Shown one piece after another: positions 53,345-64,000 of a stretch of 64,000 nucleotides of DNA (position 1 is the stretch's first letter; every line of letters begins with the position of its first letter). The DNA is from Medicago truncatula (Eukaryota > Streptophyta > Magnoliopsida > Fabales > Fabaceae). A program made the position numbers and the translations under genes. The notes beneath the pieces were generated by a model that had not been told where the DNA came from, searched no databases, and was given only the letters and a program-made list of their open reading frames with translations. The stretch is from contig NC_053045.1 of NCBI RefSeq assembly GCF_003473485.1, positions 63,303,994 through 63,367,993 on the forward strand, given 5' to 3'.

Positions 53345-53510
53345 TTCTTATCCAATGCCAGCAGCAGCAAGTACTTTTCTACAAACTGCATTTTTCCCTG
53401 GATAATATCCTTCTACATTTGGATACCAATCCTTTCCTTCTTCTGCAAGTTATATGTGATTCCAAATATGTATGGCCTTATTATTACAATCACCCTACAA
53501 AAATCTAATG
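53345..53510 (+). pseudogene. C-terminal exon fragment of the recombinase-like gene
   Basis: Matches 50415-50575 (gcagcagcaagtacttttct, tttggataccaatcctttcc, ggccttattattacaa) with internal deletions and stops. It lies about 1.4 kb beyond the truncated N-terminal copy. The two pieces probably derive from one duplicate that was split by the polygalacturonase and CDPK-UTR segments. Confidence 0.75.
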
Positions 53511-55693
53511 TATTTGGTGGTCATGTTGAAACAATCATTTTTAGATTCTAAAAGAAAATAAATCATAAAATGGATGTCTGGCTTAATTTTTATGTGGACA
53601 AAATATATAGACGAGAGTATAAAACAAGTTTTTTTTTAAGGAGTAAAAAAAAGTTTTTATGTGGACAAAATAGACTAGAGTAAAAAAAGTTTTAATCACC
53701 CGTCCCTTTCTGTTGTAAGTTTCTCCTACCAAGTTATGTGAATTTCGATTAGTCTTCCAAAACCTTGATACACTCTCTTTTGCTTCTATGAACACGTTTC
53801 TGCAACATATTTTATATATTCAAGCTTGCTTCTCATACTCTTTTTTATGTGATTAGAAAAAAATGGGAAGATTTTTGTGATAGTGATGGAAATATTCAAC
53901 TGTAAATCGAAGAAAATAAAGTGGCAAATGTAAAAACTAGGAAGAGAAATTTCAACTAAAAAAAGTCAGCAGAGGTAGGTTGGTTTACTTATAATTTTTG
54001 GAAGGCCCTTGAAAAATACTACTCATTTAATTAAAAAAAAAATTGGTCAAGATTTAATTAAATTATTTATGTTGATCAAACTATTTATAATTTACTAGTT
54101 ATTCATTTACTAATTTTCTCTTTGTCTACATATTAATTGTTTATTGCTTATGTTGAGCGCTTTAAAAAAATATTTATAGCATTTTATTAATAATAAGAGT
54201 ATCAAGACAAGAAGATATATCAAAATAAGTGGTGGAACTAGATGATAACGTGATTACTCCGACAAGAGCGTGCGTATGATTTACGAGTTATAAACACAAG
54301 ACTTATTTTTCTTTTATTAATCCAACAATTTATGTATTTTTAACAACGCAATCTATACTTATTTTTTACCTTATGTAATGTTTAATCATTATAAAAGTAC
54401 ACTATTAAAATCATAATTAATTTTTTTCATTCATAACACGACCAATAATAATTTACATATAAATTGTGCAACATAGACAAATAAAACGACAATAGATACT
54501 AAAAATTGACAAATACAAATAGAGAAGTTGGGTTCGATTTTTATCTATGATATGAAGAGATTTTTTTAGGGGATGTTAAAGAGTACATATATATATATAT
54601 ATATATTTAATGTTTTTATTATTTTTCTTTGATTCAGTTTAGATAGCAGGCAGGTGCACAGTCTGATTTATCTCCAAATTAATACATTATATTTCTAGTA
54701 GGCCCAGCTAAAGGGAACGAAGGTGATTTCATTTCATTTTGGACAAAAATGGTAGGACTACACCTTATCCATTTCAAAGTTCCACGTGTCCTCAGATTCT
54801 TTCATCTCTCAAACTCAAAGGAACAAGATAATTTATTTCTTGACCCACAAGAGTGGGGATTCCGATGGGGTGGGGTTGAGGGCATTCATTTTTGTCAATT
54901 TTGTTGACATTTATGTACGTTGAAGGTGAATTATTTATAATAAATATAATGTTTAGAATTTTTAATATAAAAAATATTAATATGCAGGTTAAATTACATA
55001 TTTGATCTTTTAATTTAATTTTTAATAATGATTTGATCATTTATTTATTTGTGTAATTTTGTTTCATTTGCATATGAATTTTTAAATTTTAAATTTACTA
55101 TTGATATATTAACATGTGTGAAAGACATAGATTTGACGACCGAGAATTCACAAAGATATAAAATTATAAATTTGAAGTTTTAAAATTCATATGAATTAAA
55201 ATGGTACGAAAGAAAAAAAAAAAAAAAACATAATTGTTATCAAAAGTTAAGTTGATTGACATGTTAATAAATTTGTCAAATTTTATTTTTAATAAGGTAT
55301 TTACTATCTTAGCAGCAACACATTTTTTTCAATTTTACACGGGGAGACATTATATATCACAAATAGCAACATAAATAAACAAGTCAAAATCAAATCATAC
55401 AAAAGAGGCTAAAATAACTACAATGCAATGCAACACTCGAATTGGATGAACATAATCAAAATTAAATCTTTTCACATTGGATTTAATCCAACGCTTCACA
55501 AGCAAAGTCAAGAACTTCATGATTTGTAAAACTCAATTTGTTCCTCCTTTTTCAAATGGACTAAATTGTTGTTGGTCAGATAATTGTACAAGTTTTCATG
55601 TAAAAATTTGATCGATCACACAAACACCAACCATCAATTTGATGAGCAAGAGTATCTGGCTCATTAGATAAGCCACAAGAAAACCATAATCAA
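53511..55693. other. AT-rich intergenic sequence
   Basis: Contains an (AT)n tract (54587-54606) and a half-MITE near 54990-55220 ('ttaaattacatatttgatc'). No gene recognised. Confidence 0.4.
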
Positions 55694-55702
55694 GATATTT
55701 AT

Positions 55703-56535
55703 GAGTTTTTCTATTTACACCCCATGTTTTTTTGGTTACATCCAAATTTTCTTAAATTTTTTTTATAATATTAAAATTGCCCTTTTATATAAATTTTCTT
55801 AAAATCCTAATTTTATTCATTGTCAGTGAGTTTCACCCTCTTTCACCCCACAAAACGATCGATCAAACAATTTGATGTTCAATATCAATCTCCATGAAAA
55901 TTAAAGAGTGAATCAAAATATTTTTCATCCATACTCAATTGGATATAAGTAAGTGAATTTCTTCTTCTATTTGCTAGTTTCAATTTTTTTCCTTCAACTG
56001 CAATGATGCACTGTACGATTACGGTTTTAATTTACATTGGCAAGGTTAACTTAAATTCAGTTTAAGTAGGTTAATGTAAACTTAGTTTACATTAACCTAC
56101 TTAAACTGAGTTTACATGAACCTACTTAAATTGAGTTAACATGAACCTACTTAAACTGAGTTTACATGAACCTGCTTAAACTGAGTTTACATGAACCTAC
56201 TTAAACTGAATTTACAAAATCGCAGAACAAGGAAAACACAAAATCAGAAAAGAGAACCCGTAACAAGAAAAACACAATCGATTGAAGAACAACACTTGCT
56301 AACCTGATTTGCTTCGAATTTTCTTTGAAATCATGAATGGACGTGAGAAAGTATGGTATTGAAAATCTTCGCAGAACACAATCGATCGATTGGAGAATTA
56401 TGGTTTTGGAAGAAGGGTTTTGGGGTGTAACCAAAAAAGAAGGAATAGGCTTTTTGAAAATCAAATTTTATGAAAGAGTAATCTTATCATTTTGGGGTGC
56501 AACCATGATTAACTAGGGTGCAAGTAGAAAAACTC
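55703..56535. mobile_element. MULE-type element, 833 bp, perfect 9-bp target duplication, internal minisatellite
   Basis: The ends gagtttttctatttacaccc and (inverted) gagtttttctacttgcaccc continue through ggttaca(tcc)/ggttgcacccc. gatatttat flanks both sides (55694-55702 and 56536-56544). The interior holds the repeat listed at 56040-56215. An inverted cgatcgat motif occurs on both inner shoulders (about 55855 and 56385). No transposase. Confidence 0.85.
56040..56215. repeat. Minisatellite of about 26-30 bp units, partly inverted
   Basis: The unit 'aacctacttaaactgagtttacatg' occurs about five times head-to-tail (56090-56215). It is preceded by an inverted unit (ttaagtaggttaatgtaaac at about 56062), giving a hairpin around taaacttagttta. 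Confidence 0.85.
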
Positions 56536-56544
56536 GATATTTAT

Positions 56545-57560
56545 TTGTTCAAATAAAAGGCAATCGAACAATAAATCCTTAAACGACTTTGACATCACTT
56601 TACAACCGTTCGAACAAAGAGAATCACCGTATAAAATACGATGATGAAATAAAGTAGATTATGAATTATACAATGAAAAAGATACATAAAAAATAATAAA
56701 TAGGAAAAAGAGACATATACTCTTGTTTAATGGACCACTTGTTCAGTGGATCCCTTTGTTCACTTCTTAGCATTTTCTGGATCAGTACTTCTTATCTACC
56801 ACCAATTATTGTTATTGTTTTTTCTTATATTATACCCCCAATTATTTTAGTCCGCAAATGTTTGCTTAACCTGCTAAACATCTTTCAATCAAATGAATTT
56901 AAATTTGAATTTAAAATCATGCATGTAGTATAGTGTATCATTAGAAATTGTTAATTATATGAAATTTTTGGTAAAAAAATATCCCTTCTTCCTTTTCCAT
57001 CTTCTTTTGTTATAAATATATTTTCCATATTTTAGTCTTTAGTCTTCATCATAAACATGGTATTCACATAATTCAATAAAAGAAAGAATTTGAAATTTAT
57101 TCTTTGAGCAATTTAATAATTCATAAAGTCTTTATCCTCAGTGCTAGCTATAATTATTATGTTAGTGTTTACACTTTGCACAAAATTATAGTTGGCACAT
57201 GGTGTGTATTACTATTACTACTATTAGTGTATATAAAAGAACAAAGCTTTGATGAGCACGAATATCATAAACATTGTCATGGACCACACCACATCACATG
57301 AAATACCATATTACATAATCAACATGCCCAACACTGAGCTAGCATACTAAAATTAAATAAAGAAAAAAGACAAAGTTACATCTCAAAGAAGATTAAAAAT
57401 TAAAAGCATCTAAGTTCTCCAATCCCCATGAGCACCACAACCTGCCAAGGCTCAACCCTAGCATTGTGTTCCAGTCTCCTTAAACCAACCAACACTTTTA
57501 TTTCTGCATAATAATATCTTACACAACATTTAATTTCCTCCACCATGAAATGAAATTCAT
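56545..57560. other. Intergenic sequence and 3' flank of the peroxidase
   Basis: The last few hundred bases are the probable 3' UTR of the minus-strand peroxidase. No other gene is recognised. Confidence 0.4.
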
Positions 57561-59161
57561 TCAAGGCTCTTCATGGTGCTGCTTGTTGGAAACACTGCAT
57601 TGCTTTCTGATCTCACCCTTTGTGCCAGTAAGAGGATTGTTTTCAGAAAGCAATGTAATAGCTCTAGAAAACTCCTTGAAGAAATATTCTTGGCTCTTGG
57701 CCATTTTCTTCACATAAGGCTTAGTCCTCTTGTCATGTGCTAATTGATGATCCACAATCAAAAGACCCTTGTTGTCCAAGATATTTCTGTAGTAGTTGTT
57801 ATCTAGAATCATCGGCGTGCCACGGTCGTTTCTCACGTACTGCACTGCCTTAGGGTCAGGGATTGAATCAGGGCACTTTTTAAGCATGTGTGGAATGTGT
57901 TCTGGGTTCAAAGCTGGATCAACTTCGGGGTACAAACGGTGCACCAACTTTGTACAATGGGTTCTACCAACACTGTGTGCTCCTGTTCAACAAAATAATT
58001 GAATGATACTCCATATATTACGATATGGATAGTCCATGCTCCACAAGTCAATTTTGTAAGAAATGAGTTAAGTTCAACGCAAATTCTAACAATAATAAAG
58101 TCCTTAAATTAAATGACCATTGGATCTGAATGCGTGGATTCAAATCCAAGGGTTATTCAGCATGTTGCAACGTGCAACGGATCTAAACTACAATTTGGCT
58201 TTATCTATTAAAATCTGATGAGTCATGAGGATTGAGGACCCCACAATTTGGCTTTATCTATCTGATGAGTCATACCCATGAGGATTGAGGACATTACATT
58301 ATTTTTATTAGATATGATGTAAAAATGAAAGATTTCCATTTTAATAAAATGAGAACATAGCATAATGTTTATGAGTTAATTAATTATGGAGAAGATGTTT
58401 AGTATGGTATTATACCAAGCAAAGCAACAACTCCAGGAGTGTCAATTCCCATGGCACCAAATTTGTCAAGAACAGCAGAAATGGACTCATTGTGGTCAGG
58501 AAGGTATGCCTCCAACAGATCAACTCTACTCTTTCTACCATCCCTTCTTCCTGTTTTCAGAGGAATATATGGACCTCCTAGCTGCATCAATTTTAACTTC
58601 TCATTTGCTCAACAAATAATGGATAAATTAAACTATTACTAGAATTTATTTAAAAAATAAGTTCAGTCCTTAAACAAAAGTCAAAACAAATCTGGACTAG
58701 ATCTAAGCCTCCAACTACTCTCTTCAATTTAATAATATGCAAAATTATATAACAGCTTTGTGTATTAGTTTTATGTACAAATACAATGTATAACCCAATT
58801 TGATATATGCACATAATTAGTAACTGCAAAACCTTGTCCTTAAAAAAACATGTTTTTACTTAAAAAAGTATGCACCAGAACCAGATGAAGATAAACAAAG
58901 TCAGAAACAAAAACAAAAAGAGAAAGGACAGGAAATTATACCGAAACAATGCCTTCTCTTGCAGAAAGAACAAGAATATCAGAACAGGAAACAACTCCAG
59001 GACACTCTCTTTCAACAGCTTCTTTGATGGTATCAATGTACCTAAAATTCCTCAAACCAAAGCTTCTGTCGTGTTCTTGCTCAGACAAGCTTCTTCTTGT
59101 GGATGTTAGCAACAAAGAAGCATCACAACTCTATAACACAACCAAGAGAGGAAACAAAACC

Positions 59162-59193
<32 letters not shown>

Positions 59194-59466
59194 CAGTGTA
59201 CATAAATAGCATGACATAAAGAAAGTTATAGTTACCTGAACAGCACAGTCATGGAAAATGTTTCTGAGCCAAGAGAAAGCAGTGTTTTTGTGGCGTTTGT
59301 AGAGAAGTTTGACTTGTTCTTTGATGATTTCTTCAGCTTGAGGACATGCTTCTTTGTAGTAATTCATAACAAGGCCATTATCTTCTGCTGCAGAAGAAAC
59401 AATGAAGAAGAGTTGTGGAGAAAAGGACAAAAGAGCTAAAAAGAGGAAAGCTTTGTTTGGAGACAT
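57561..59466 (-). CDS. Class III (secretory) peroxidase, PRX42-like
   Basis: Intact four-exon gene for 335 residues. Exons on the minus strand are 59466-59236, 59130-58942, 58581-58416 and 57982-57561, all GT-AG with consistent phases. A signal peptide (residues 1 to about 26) directs secretion to the cell wall or apoplast. There the haem enzyme uses H2O2 to oxidise phenolics. The distal haem block is SWLRNIFHDCA (Arg and His), and CDASLLL follows at the exon 2 start. CSDILVLSAREG is in exon 2, and the proximal-His block AHSVGRTHC opens exon 4. Cys residues for the conserved disulphides are present. Together with KRHKNTAFSW and VQYVRNDRGTPM, the sequence is very close to Arabidopsis PRX42 (At4g21960 type, from memory), a widely expressed peroxidase group whose proximal block reads AHSVGR in place of the usual AHTIG(R/K). 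The length is normal. Intron 1 contains a long homopolymer run (59165-59193). No defects seen. Confidence 0.95.
59165..59193. repeat. Homopolymer run in peroxidase intron 1
   Basis: About 29 A on the plus strand (poly(T) in the transcript sense), directly inside the 105-bp first intron. It may serve as its pyrimidine tract and is likely length-variable. Confidence 0.9.
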
Positions 59467-62434
59467 TGCTTTCTCTATAGTGAAGTGGAGAGTGTGTGAA
59501 GTTCACTGAACTACTTGCTTCTGCTTAAATAACCAAATAGCTAAATAAATGTCCTAATAAAATATATTATGAACTAGACTAATACTATCAAATCAAATAA
59601 TACGTTAAGTAAATTTTAATTATGTATGATTTGTATTTTCGAGGTTGACAAATTTGATGCTATTCACCCTCTCATTTTTAAGTGGTTTGTAAGACCTAAT
59701 TCAACCAATATTGTTGATATTATTAGACTATAGATATATTTCAACCTCACTTTCGCATTTGTATGATCTCCTATTTATTTGTATATGTGAATTTTAAATA
59801 ATGTTTGATGTTTCATCTACATATCCAAAACAATAATTTCGAGTCTTGTTAGCAAATTAAAAGTTACATTCATGTAGAAGTGGTTTTAACTATAAATATG
59901 TGTGAAAATCAATTCTATAATTAAAAGTTACAAATCCTAACTTCAAGTAGAATCAATTCTGAAGGTAGAATTAATTCTAGTTGACAGGAACAAAAAGCAA
60001 TTCTACACTTTCATAATCAATTATGGTCACTTTAAAAGTGGAACCAAACATACGTTTTTAAGGAGAAGCTATGCCAAACACAATATCAATAAAGTACCTT
60101 CGAAAAATAGTACTTTTTTTAGAATGCATAAAATTGAATGGAATGAGCTTTAACTAAAAGTTGTTGAATGCTACTTCAAAAAACTATTTCTCCCCAATTT
60201 ATTTCACAAGCACCTCTCTTCAACTCCCGCCGGCAACCTTTTGTTTTATTTTTTCTTCCATTTTATTTTATTTTATTTTTTTAACCAGTCCATTTAATTT
60301 CTTAATGAGGTTCCATTTAAGTTTATTATCTATTTTTTTAAGGAATTTTATTATCTTTTTATCACTTATATATTAATTTCAATATCTTTTGATCATCACA
60401 ACCTCGCAAATATTTGTATTCACGCTGTCAATGAATGACACCGAATATATTTATTCTCTTTCTTCAACCACGGAAATACACACACGTTAGCGTTTAGAGT
60501 AATACGTTATGTTCCTCTTTCTGTTTTTTTTTGTTATGCTAATGCGTATAATTTTTGTTAGTGTTGTGTAATGCGTATAATTATTTTTATAAAATTTTGA
60601 TTTTAATTAAAAGTACAAGTATAGTTGCCTAAAAAAATTATACTTATATATAATTTACACATTTGTATTGTAACAAACTATGCATATCTTTTTCTTATTA
60701 AAAAAACTAAACATATCTTTTTCAATGACACAACAATGTAACAAATATAATATTATATAATATAAATTCTTATCTTTTTGACCAACACTAAAAATATGGT
60801 ATTCTTATAACAAAATTTGTTATAACAAAATTTGTTAGAGTATAATTGGAAAAGATATTGTACAAATTTGTATTCATGTTACACAAAATAAACGTCATTG
60901 AGTAAATATAGTATTGGTAAAAATATATCTTTTATTTTTTGAACATTTTTTCCCTTCAAAAAATATTTTAGATATTTTTTTATTTATTATGTTAATTCAT
61001 AATGAATTCAAAGTTTTTTTTATTTATAGAAAATGCATAAATATATGCAAAGTCCCGGGTTCGAACCCCAGACACCACCAAAAAATAATAAATTCAAAGT
61101 TTTGTACAATATTTTGCCAAACAGCTTTTAACTCAAAAATAACTTTAGAACTAAAAAAAAATAAAGAAACCAAACAGTTTTAGCCTTTTTCTTAAAGAGC
61201 TTTATTTTAACTTTATTTTAAAATAATTTTTAGACCGAAAAAAAGTCTGGTCAAACAGGACAAGTAAGTAAGAGTATAAGTTGTGTTCAAGTTTTATAAA
61301 TTTGACGTCCGAAATGTGAAGTACATAAGCTAACATGAAATAAGGATGAAAAGTCAAAACGGTTGCTTGTGACTGTGTTGTGTAAATTGATGGATGCATT
61401 AAATGGTTTGTAGCTGCGTGGCAAAAGCAGTGAACAACACGGCCGAAAGAGGCAGTCTGCTATTTCAACTGGCTTGGCATAGCAGCGTGGCTGGCTCTCC
61501 AACTGAAACTCATTTTTATTTCAGTGCCCTCATTAATTAGTCTTGAAGTGTTCAGGAAAAACAATTCTTTTTTCTCCTTTATATCTTTTTTATTTAAGAT
61601 AAACTAGTCAATAAAAGTTTAACAATAGTAATTATAAATATATTTAATATAAATATTATTATTTTAATTTTCATTATTTTTTTAAAGGATTCTATTATTA
61701 CGAATGGAGGTAGTATTTAGCTTACAAATTAGTTAAGTAAAACAAAAATAGAAAATTTTGTTTGAAAAAAGTATTATTTACAATTTTAAGAGTTGGGCAT
61801 TCAAGTTTAAAAAAATTTATACTATTTTAGTCTTCTAATGTTCCATGAACACTAGATAACCTTTTTCTTAGTTTATATTATAAATTAGATCATAAACTTT
61901 TATCGACTCATTTATCTTTTAAAAAAATAATTAAATAAAAACTAAAAAATGATAATTAATGATCTTAATCAATAATGTGATAACTGGTACACAATACACA
62001 CTTATCATATGATCTTGCATACAATTTAGATATTTTATGATATACTGTTGTGGACTCCCAACCAAAAATTTGTAAAACTGTTTTCTCAACTAATTTAATC
62101 TTGAAGAGCATAACTAAATAGTCTCTTGTTTTCTCATCACTTTGTTCCTTATCTCCGTTCTTCATGTTATATAATATCTTGTTCTTGATTATTTTCATAG
62201 CATAAATAATTTGTTTTCTCATCTTTTCACAATTTAAAAAAAAAAAAATTAACAATTAAAAGAGGCTTGCTTGAATCAGATTGAATTTGGTTGAACAATG
62301 TTAGAACAATGGTGCTCAACGGTTAGAAGATAATCCATGATACGTTATCAAAACAAAAATGTCCTTATAATTTTGTCAATCTGGACGTAAATTTTGGAGA
62401 CATTGGCTTGGGAAGAAGTACATTCAATTTAATA
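59467..62434. other. Upstream flank of the peroxidase and AT-rich intergenic sequence
   Basis: A TATA-like ttatttaa lies about 60 bp upstream of the peroxidase ATG on the minus strand. A B-box-like ggttcgaacccc (61058-61069) without an A-box hints at a SINE remnant. 59900-60060 holds a decayed 'aattctag' inverted-repeat element. No gene is recognised. Confidence 0.4.
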
Positions 62435-63240
62435 ATGGCTTAATTATATTTTTGATCCTCGTGTTTTGACCTATTCATAAAAATGGTTATGCCCTTTTAA
62501 AATAGAACAAAATTGTCTTTCAATTATCATTTTTGCTACATTTTTTGTTATGCCCTGTTTTATCCTCTAAAAAAGCACAGATGGCAAATGAAGGCCTATG
62601 TGGCGTTGCCAATCTGGAAAATATCATTTACATGTCATTAAAATAGGAATTTTTAATATTAAAACAAAACAAAAATTAAAAGAAAGAGGAAATATAATTT
62701 GGAATAAATCACATAAACCCTAATTCCCAAATTGGGTATCAATCCTTTATCCTCATCGTTTTCCTCATCCTTCATCCTCATCGTTTTCTCCTTCCTTGTT
62801 ATCGTTACTTCTTGTCTTCATCGATTCCCTCATACTCATCTAACCCTCATCATTCAATGGCTGAGAAGCTTACTCTTGCTCACAAGAATCTTAGAGGTAA
62901 CGTGATTTTAATGTCTGAACTCAAAAGTTTGAAGTTACTTGACCTTGGTGATTGATTCCTCCTGATTTTGGGAGTTTGTCTGAGCTTAAATTACTAGATT
63001 TGTCTTCTAATAAGTTTGAAGGTTCAATTCCATCACAGTTTGGTGGTCTCAGAAGCTTAAAATCATTAAACCTTCCAATAATTTGCTTGTTGGTGAGTTA
63101 CCAATTGAATGAGGAACAAGGAGGTTTCAATTTTGATTTCGATTATGGGTTACAGATTCGTGTGAATGAGGAACAAGGAGATTTCGATTCCAATCTCCTC
63201 CATCTCTGTGTTTCAATTTAAGATTTGATTCTTGGTGTTT
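62435..63240 (+). mobile_element. Possible gene-capturing MULE, left part
   Basis: ggcttaattatatttttgat at 62435 resembles legume MULE/MITE ends of the type seen elsewhere in this window. It is followed by leader-like DNA and fused coding fragments. No inverted partner is visible before 64000, so this is a hypothesis. Confidence 0.25.
62857..63108 (+). pseudogene. Fragment of a leucine-rich-repeat receptor kinase
   Basis: The first frame reads LTLAHKNLRGNV, then LKSLKLLDLGD. After a small deletion and stop, the other frame continues IPPDFGSLSELKLLDLSSNK and FEGSIPSQFGGLRSLKSLNL. These are LRRs of the L-x-x-L-x-L-x-x-N-x-(F/L)-x-G-x-I-P type, resembling plant PXC3-like receptor kinases. After GELPIE the LRR is cut off and joined to unrelated DNA with a short direct repeat (gaatgaggaacaaggag, twice). 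Membrane span and kinase domain are missing. Not functional. Confidence 0.75.
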
Positions 63241-63476
63241 GATAAATTTTGGTGATGAGAAGATGATGATGATATTTGTTTTTTGTTTCTGAATTTTTTT
63301 TCTGGGTTGTTTGTGAGTGAGTGAAGAAGATGATGTTGAAAAAGCAAATGAATCTTAATGAAGAGAAAATGATGCAAATTAAAATCTAGAAAAAAAAATT
63401 CATGTGTTGCTGGGTTGATTTTATCAATTTGATAAATTCATTTGTTTTTGGCTTTAATATTATTTTTTATTTGATA

Positions 63477-63882
63477 CTCCCTCCGTCCCTTAATAGATAA
63501 CCTAGTTGACAATATACATTATTGACTTGACATACTTTGACCATACTTTTCTACTAATTCACAAAGATAAATAATACTCCCTCTGGTCCTATATATAAGA
63601 AACAATTTACTTTTTTGATTCAGTGGATAATTGATGTATTTGGTCTATTTCTAGGCTAGATACATCAATTATTGAATGAATATAAAAAATCAATTTTTTC
63701 TTATAAATAGGACCGGAGGTAGTATCATGTAAGATGTTGTTGGATTCGTCTTGATGAATATTTTTAAAATATTAAATTTTTATAATTTTTTTTAATAGAT
63801 AATTGAAGATATCAAAGATAAAACATATGCATTGGTAAGTGTGTCAGAGTCAACTAGGTCATCTATTGAGGGACGGAGGAAG
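63477..63882. mobile_element. Stowaway-like MITE (outer)
   Basis: The ends ctccctccgtcccttaatag and (inverted) cttcctccgtccctcaatag are flanked by TA on both sides (63475-63476 and 63883-63884). Inner symmetry continues with ataacctagttgac/gtcaactaggt. Interrupted by the inner MITE. Confidence 0.9.
63577..63722. mobile_element. Stowaway-like MITE (inner), nested
   Basis: 146 bp, ends ctccctctggtcctatatat and (inverted) ctacctccggtcctatttat, TA on both sides. It is a near-complete foldback (ttgatgtat/atacatcaa arms) inserted into the outer MITE. Confidence 0.9.
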
Positions 63883-64000
63883 TATTTAGTTTTTATAATT
63901 TGATAAATTCTATTTTGTTTCCCCTTATATATTTTTAATTTTTAATTTGTTGTTATTTCTGAAGATGATAAAATGTTTTTCCATAATTATAAAATTAATT

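Noticed and set aside
59131..59235. Continuation of peroxidase exon 1 into the following frame
   Set aside because: This is intron 1: consensus GT donor after CAVQ, poly(T) tract and AG before SCDASLLL.
61058..61069. Second SINE or tRNA gene
   Set aside because: Only a B-box-like string; no A-box or cloverleaf.

Overview
This is plant nuclear DNA, most consistent with a legume (Medicago truncatula or a close relative). The reasons are the AT-rich intergenic sequence, plant GT-AG introns, the CDPK, class III peroxidase and S40/DUF584 gene types, and the many short inverted-repeat elements that start with 'agtccct'-like strings or carry 9-bp target duplications. The species call is inference. 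Gene density is low, and more than half of the window is transposon-derived or without recognisable content.

Layout. 0-15 kb holds one small gene on the minus strand (N-terminal MGNCC, 3484-3891), an old non-coding tandem duplication (about 0.6-2.5 kb against 6.5-8.5 kb), and a run of MITEs, MULE-like elements, a CACTA terminus and LINE tails. 15.2-15.9 kb holds an intact single-exon S40/DUF584 senescence-regulator-like gene with a TATA box and an (ATT)n tract in its predicted 5' leader. 21-53.5 kb is an expanded calcium-dependent protein kinase (CDPK) cluster. It contains a shattered relic (about 20.96-22.17 kb), a complete open eight-exon gene that has lost the catalytic signature residues (24.15-26.89 kb), and an intact eight-exon paralogue (40.56-44.71 kb). 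Detached pieces of CDPK 3' flank lie at 51.0 and 53.0 kb. A degenerate Ty1/copia element (27.6-30.8 kb), MULE-like elements, a foldback cluster and a candidate 2.3-kb solo LTR separate the two full-length CDPKs.

47.7-50.6 kb holds an unusual multi-exon gene. Its product would have a coiled-coil N-terminus, a central segment that I read as a degenerate tyrosine-recombinase-like (Crypton/DUF3504-type) domain, and a Pro/Tyr/Ser-rich tail. One exon carries a frameshift. Broken pieces of the same gene lie at 51.3-52.0 and 53.35-53.5 kb, next to an orphan first exon of a polygalacturonase gene. 55.7-56.5 kb is a MULE-like element with a perfect 9-bp target duplication and an internal minisatellite. 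57.6-59.5 kb is an intact four-exon class III peroxidase gene on the minus strand (Arabidopsis PRX42 type). 62.4-63.2 kb is a broken leucine-rich-repeat kinase fragment, possibly transposon-captured, followed by two nested Stowaway-like MITEs.

The genes do not form a pathway. The coherent story is local duplication and decay: one intact CDPK beside a paralogue that looks like a calcium-sensor pseudokinase, and a possibly domesticated recombinase-like gene that was copied together with CDPK 3' flanking DNA. All exon boundaries are manual GT-AG calls without transcript support.
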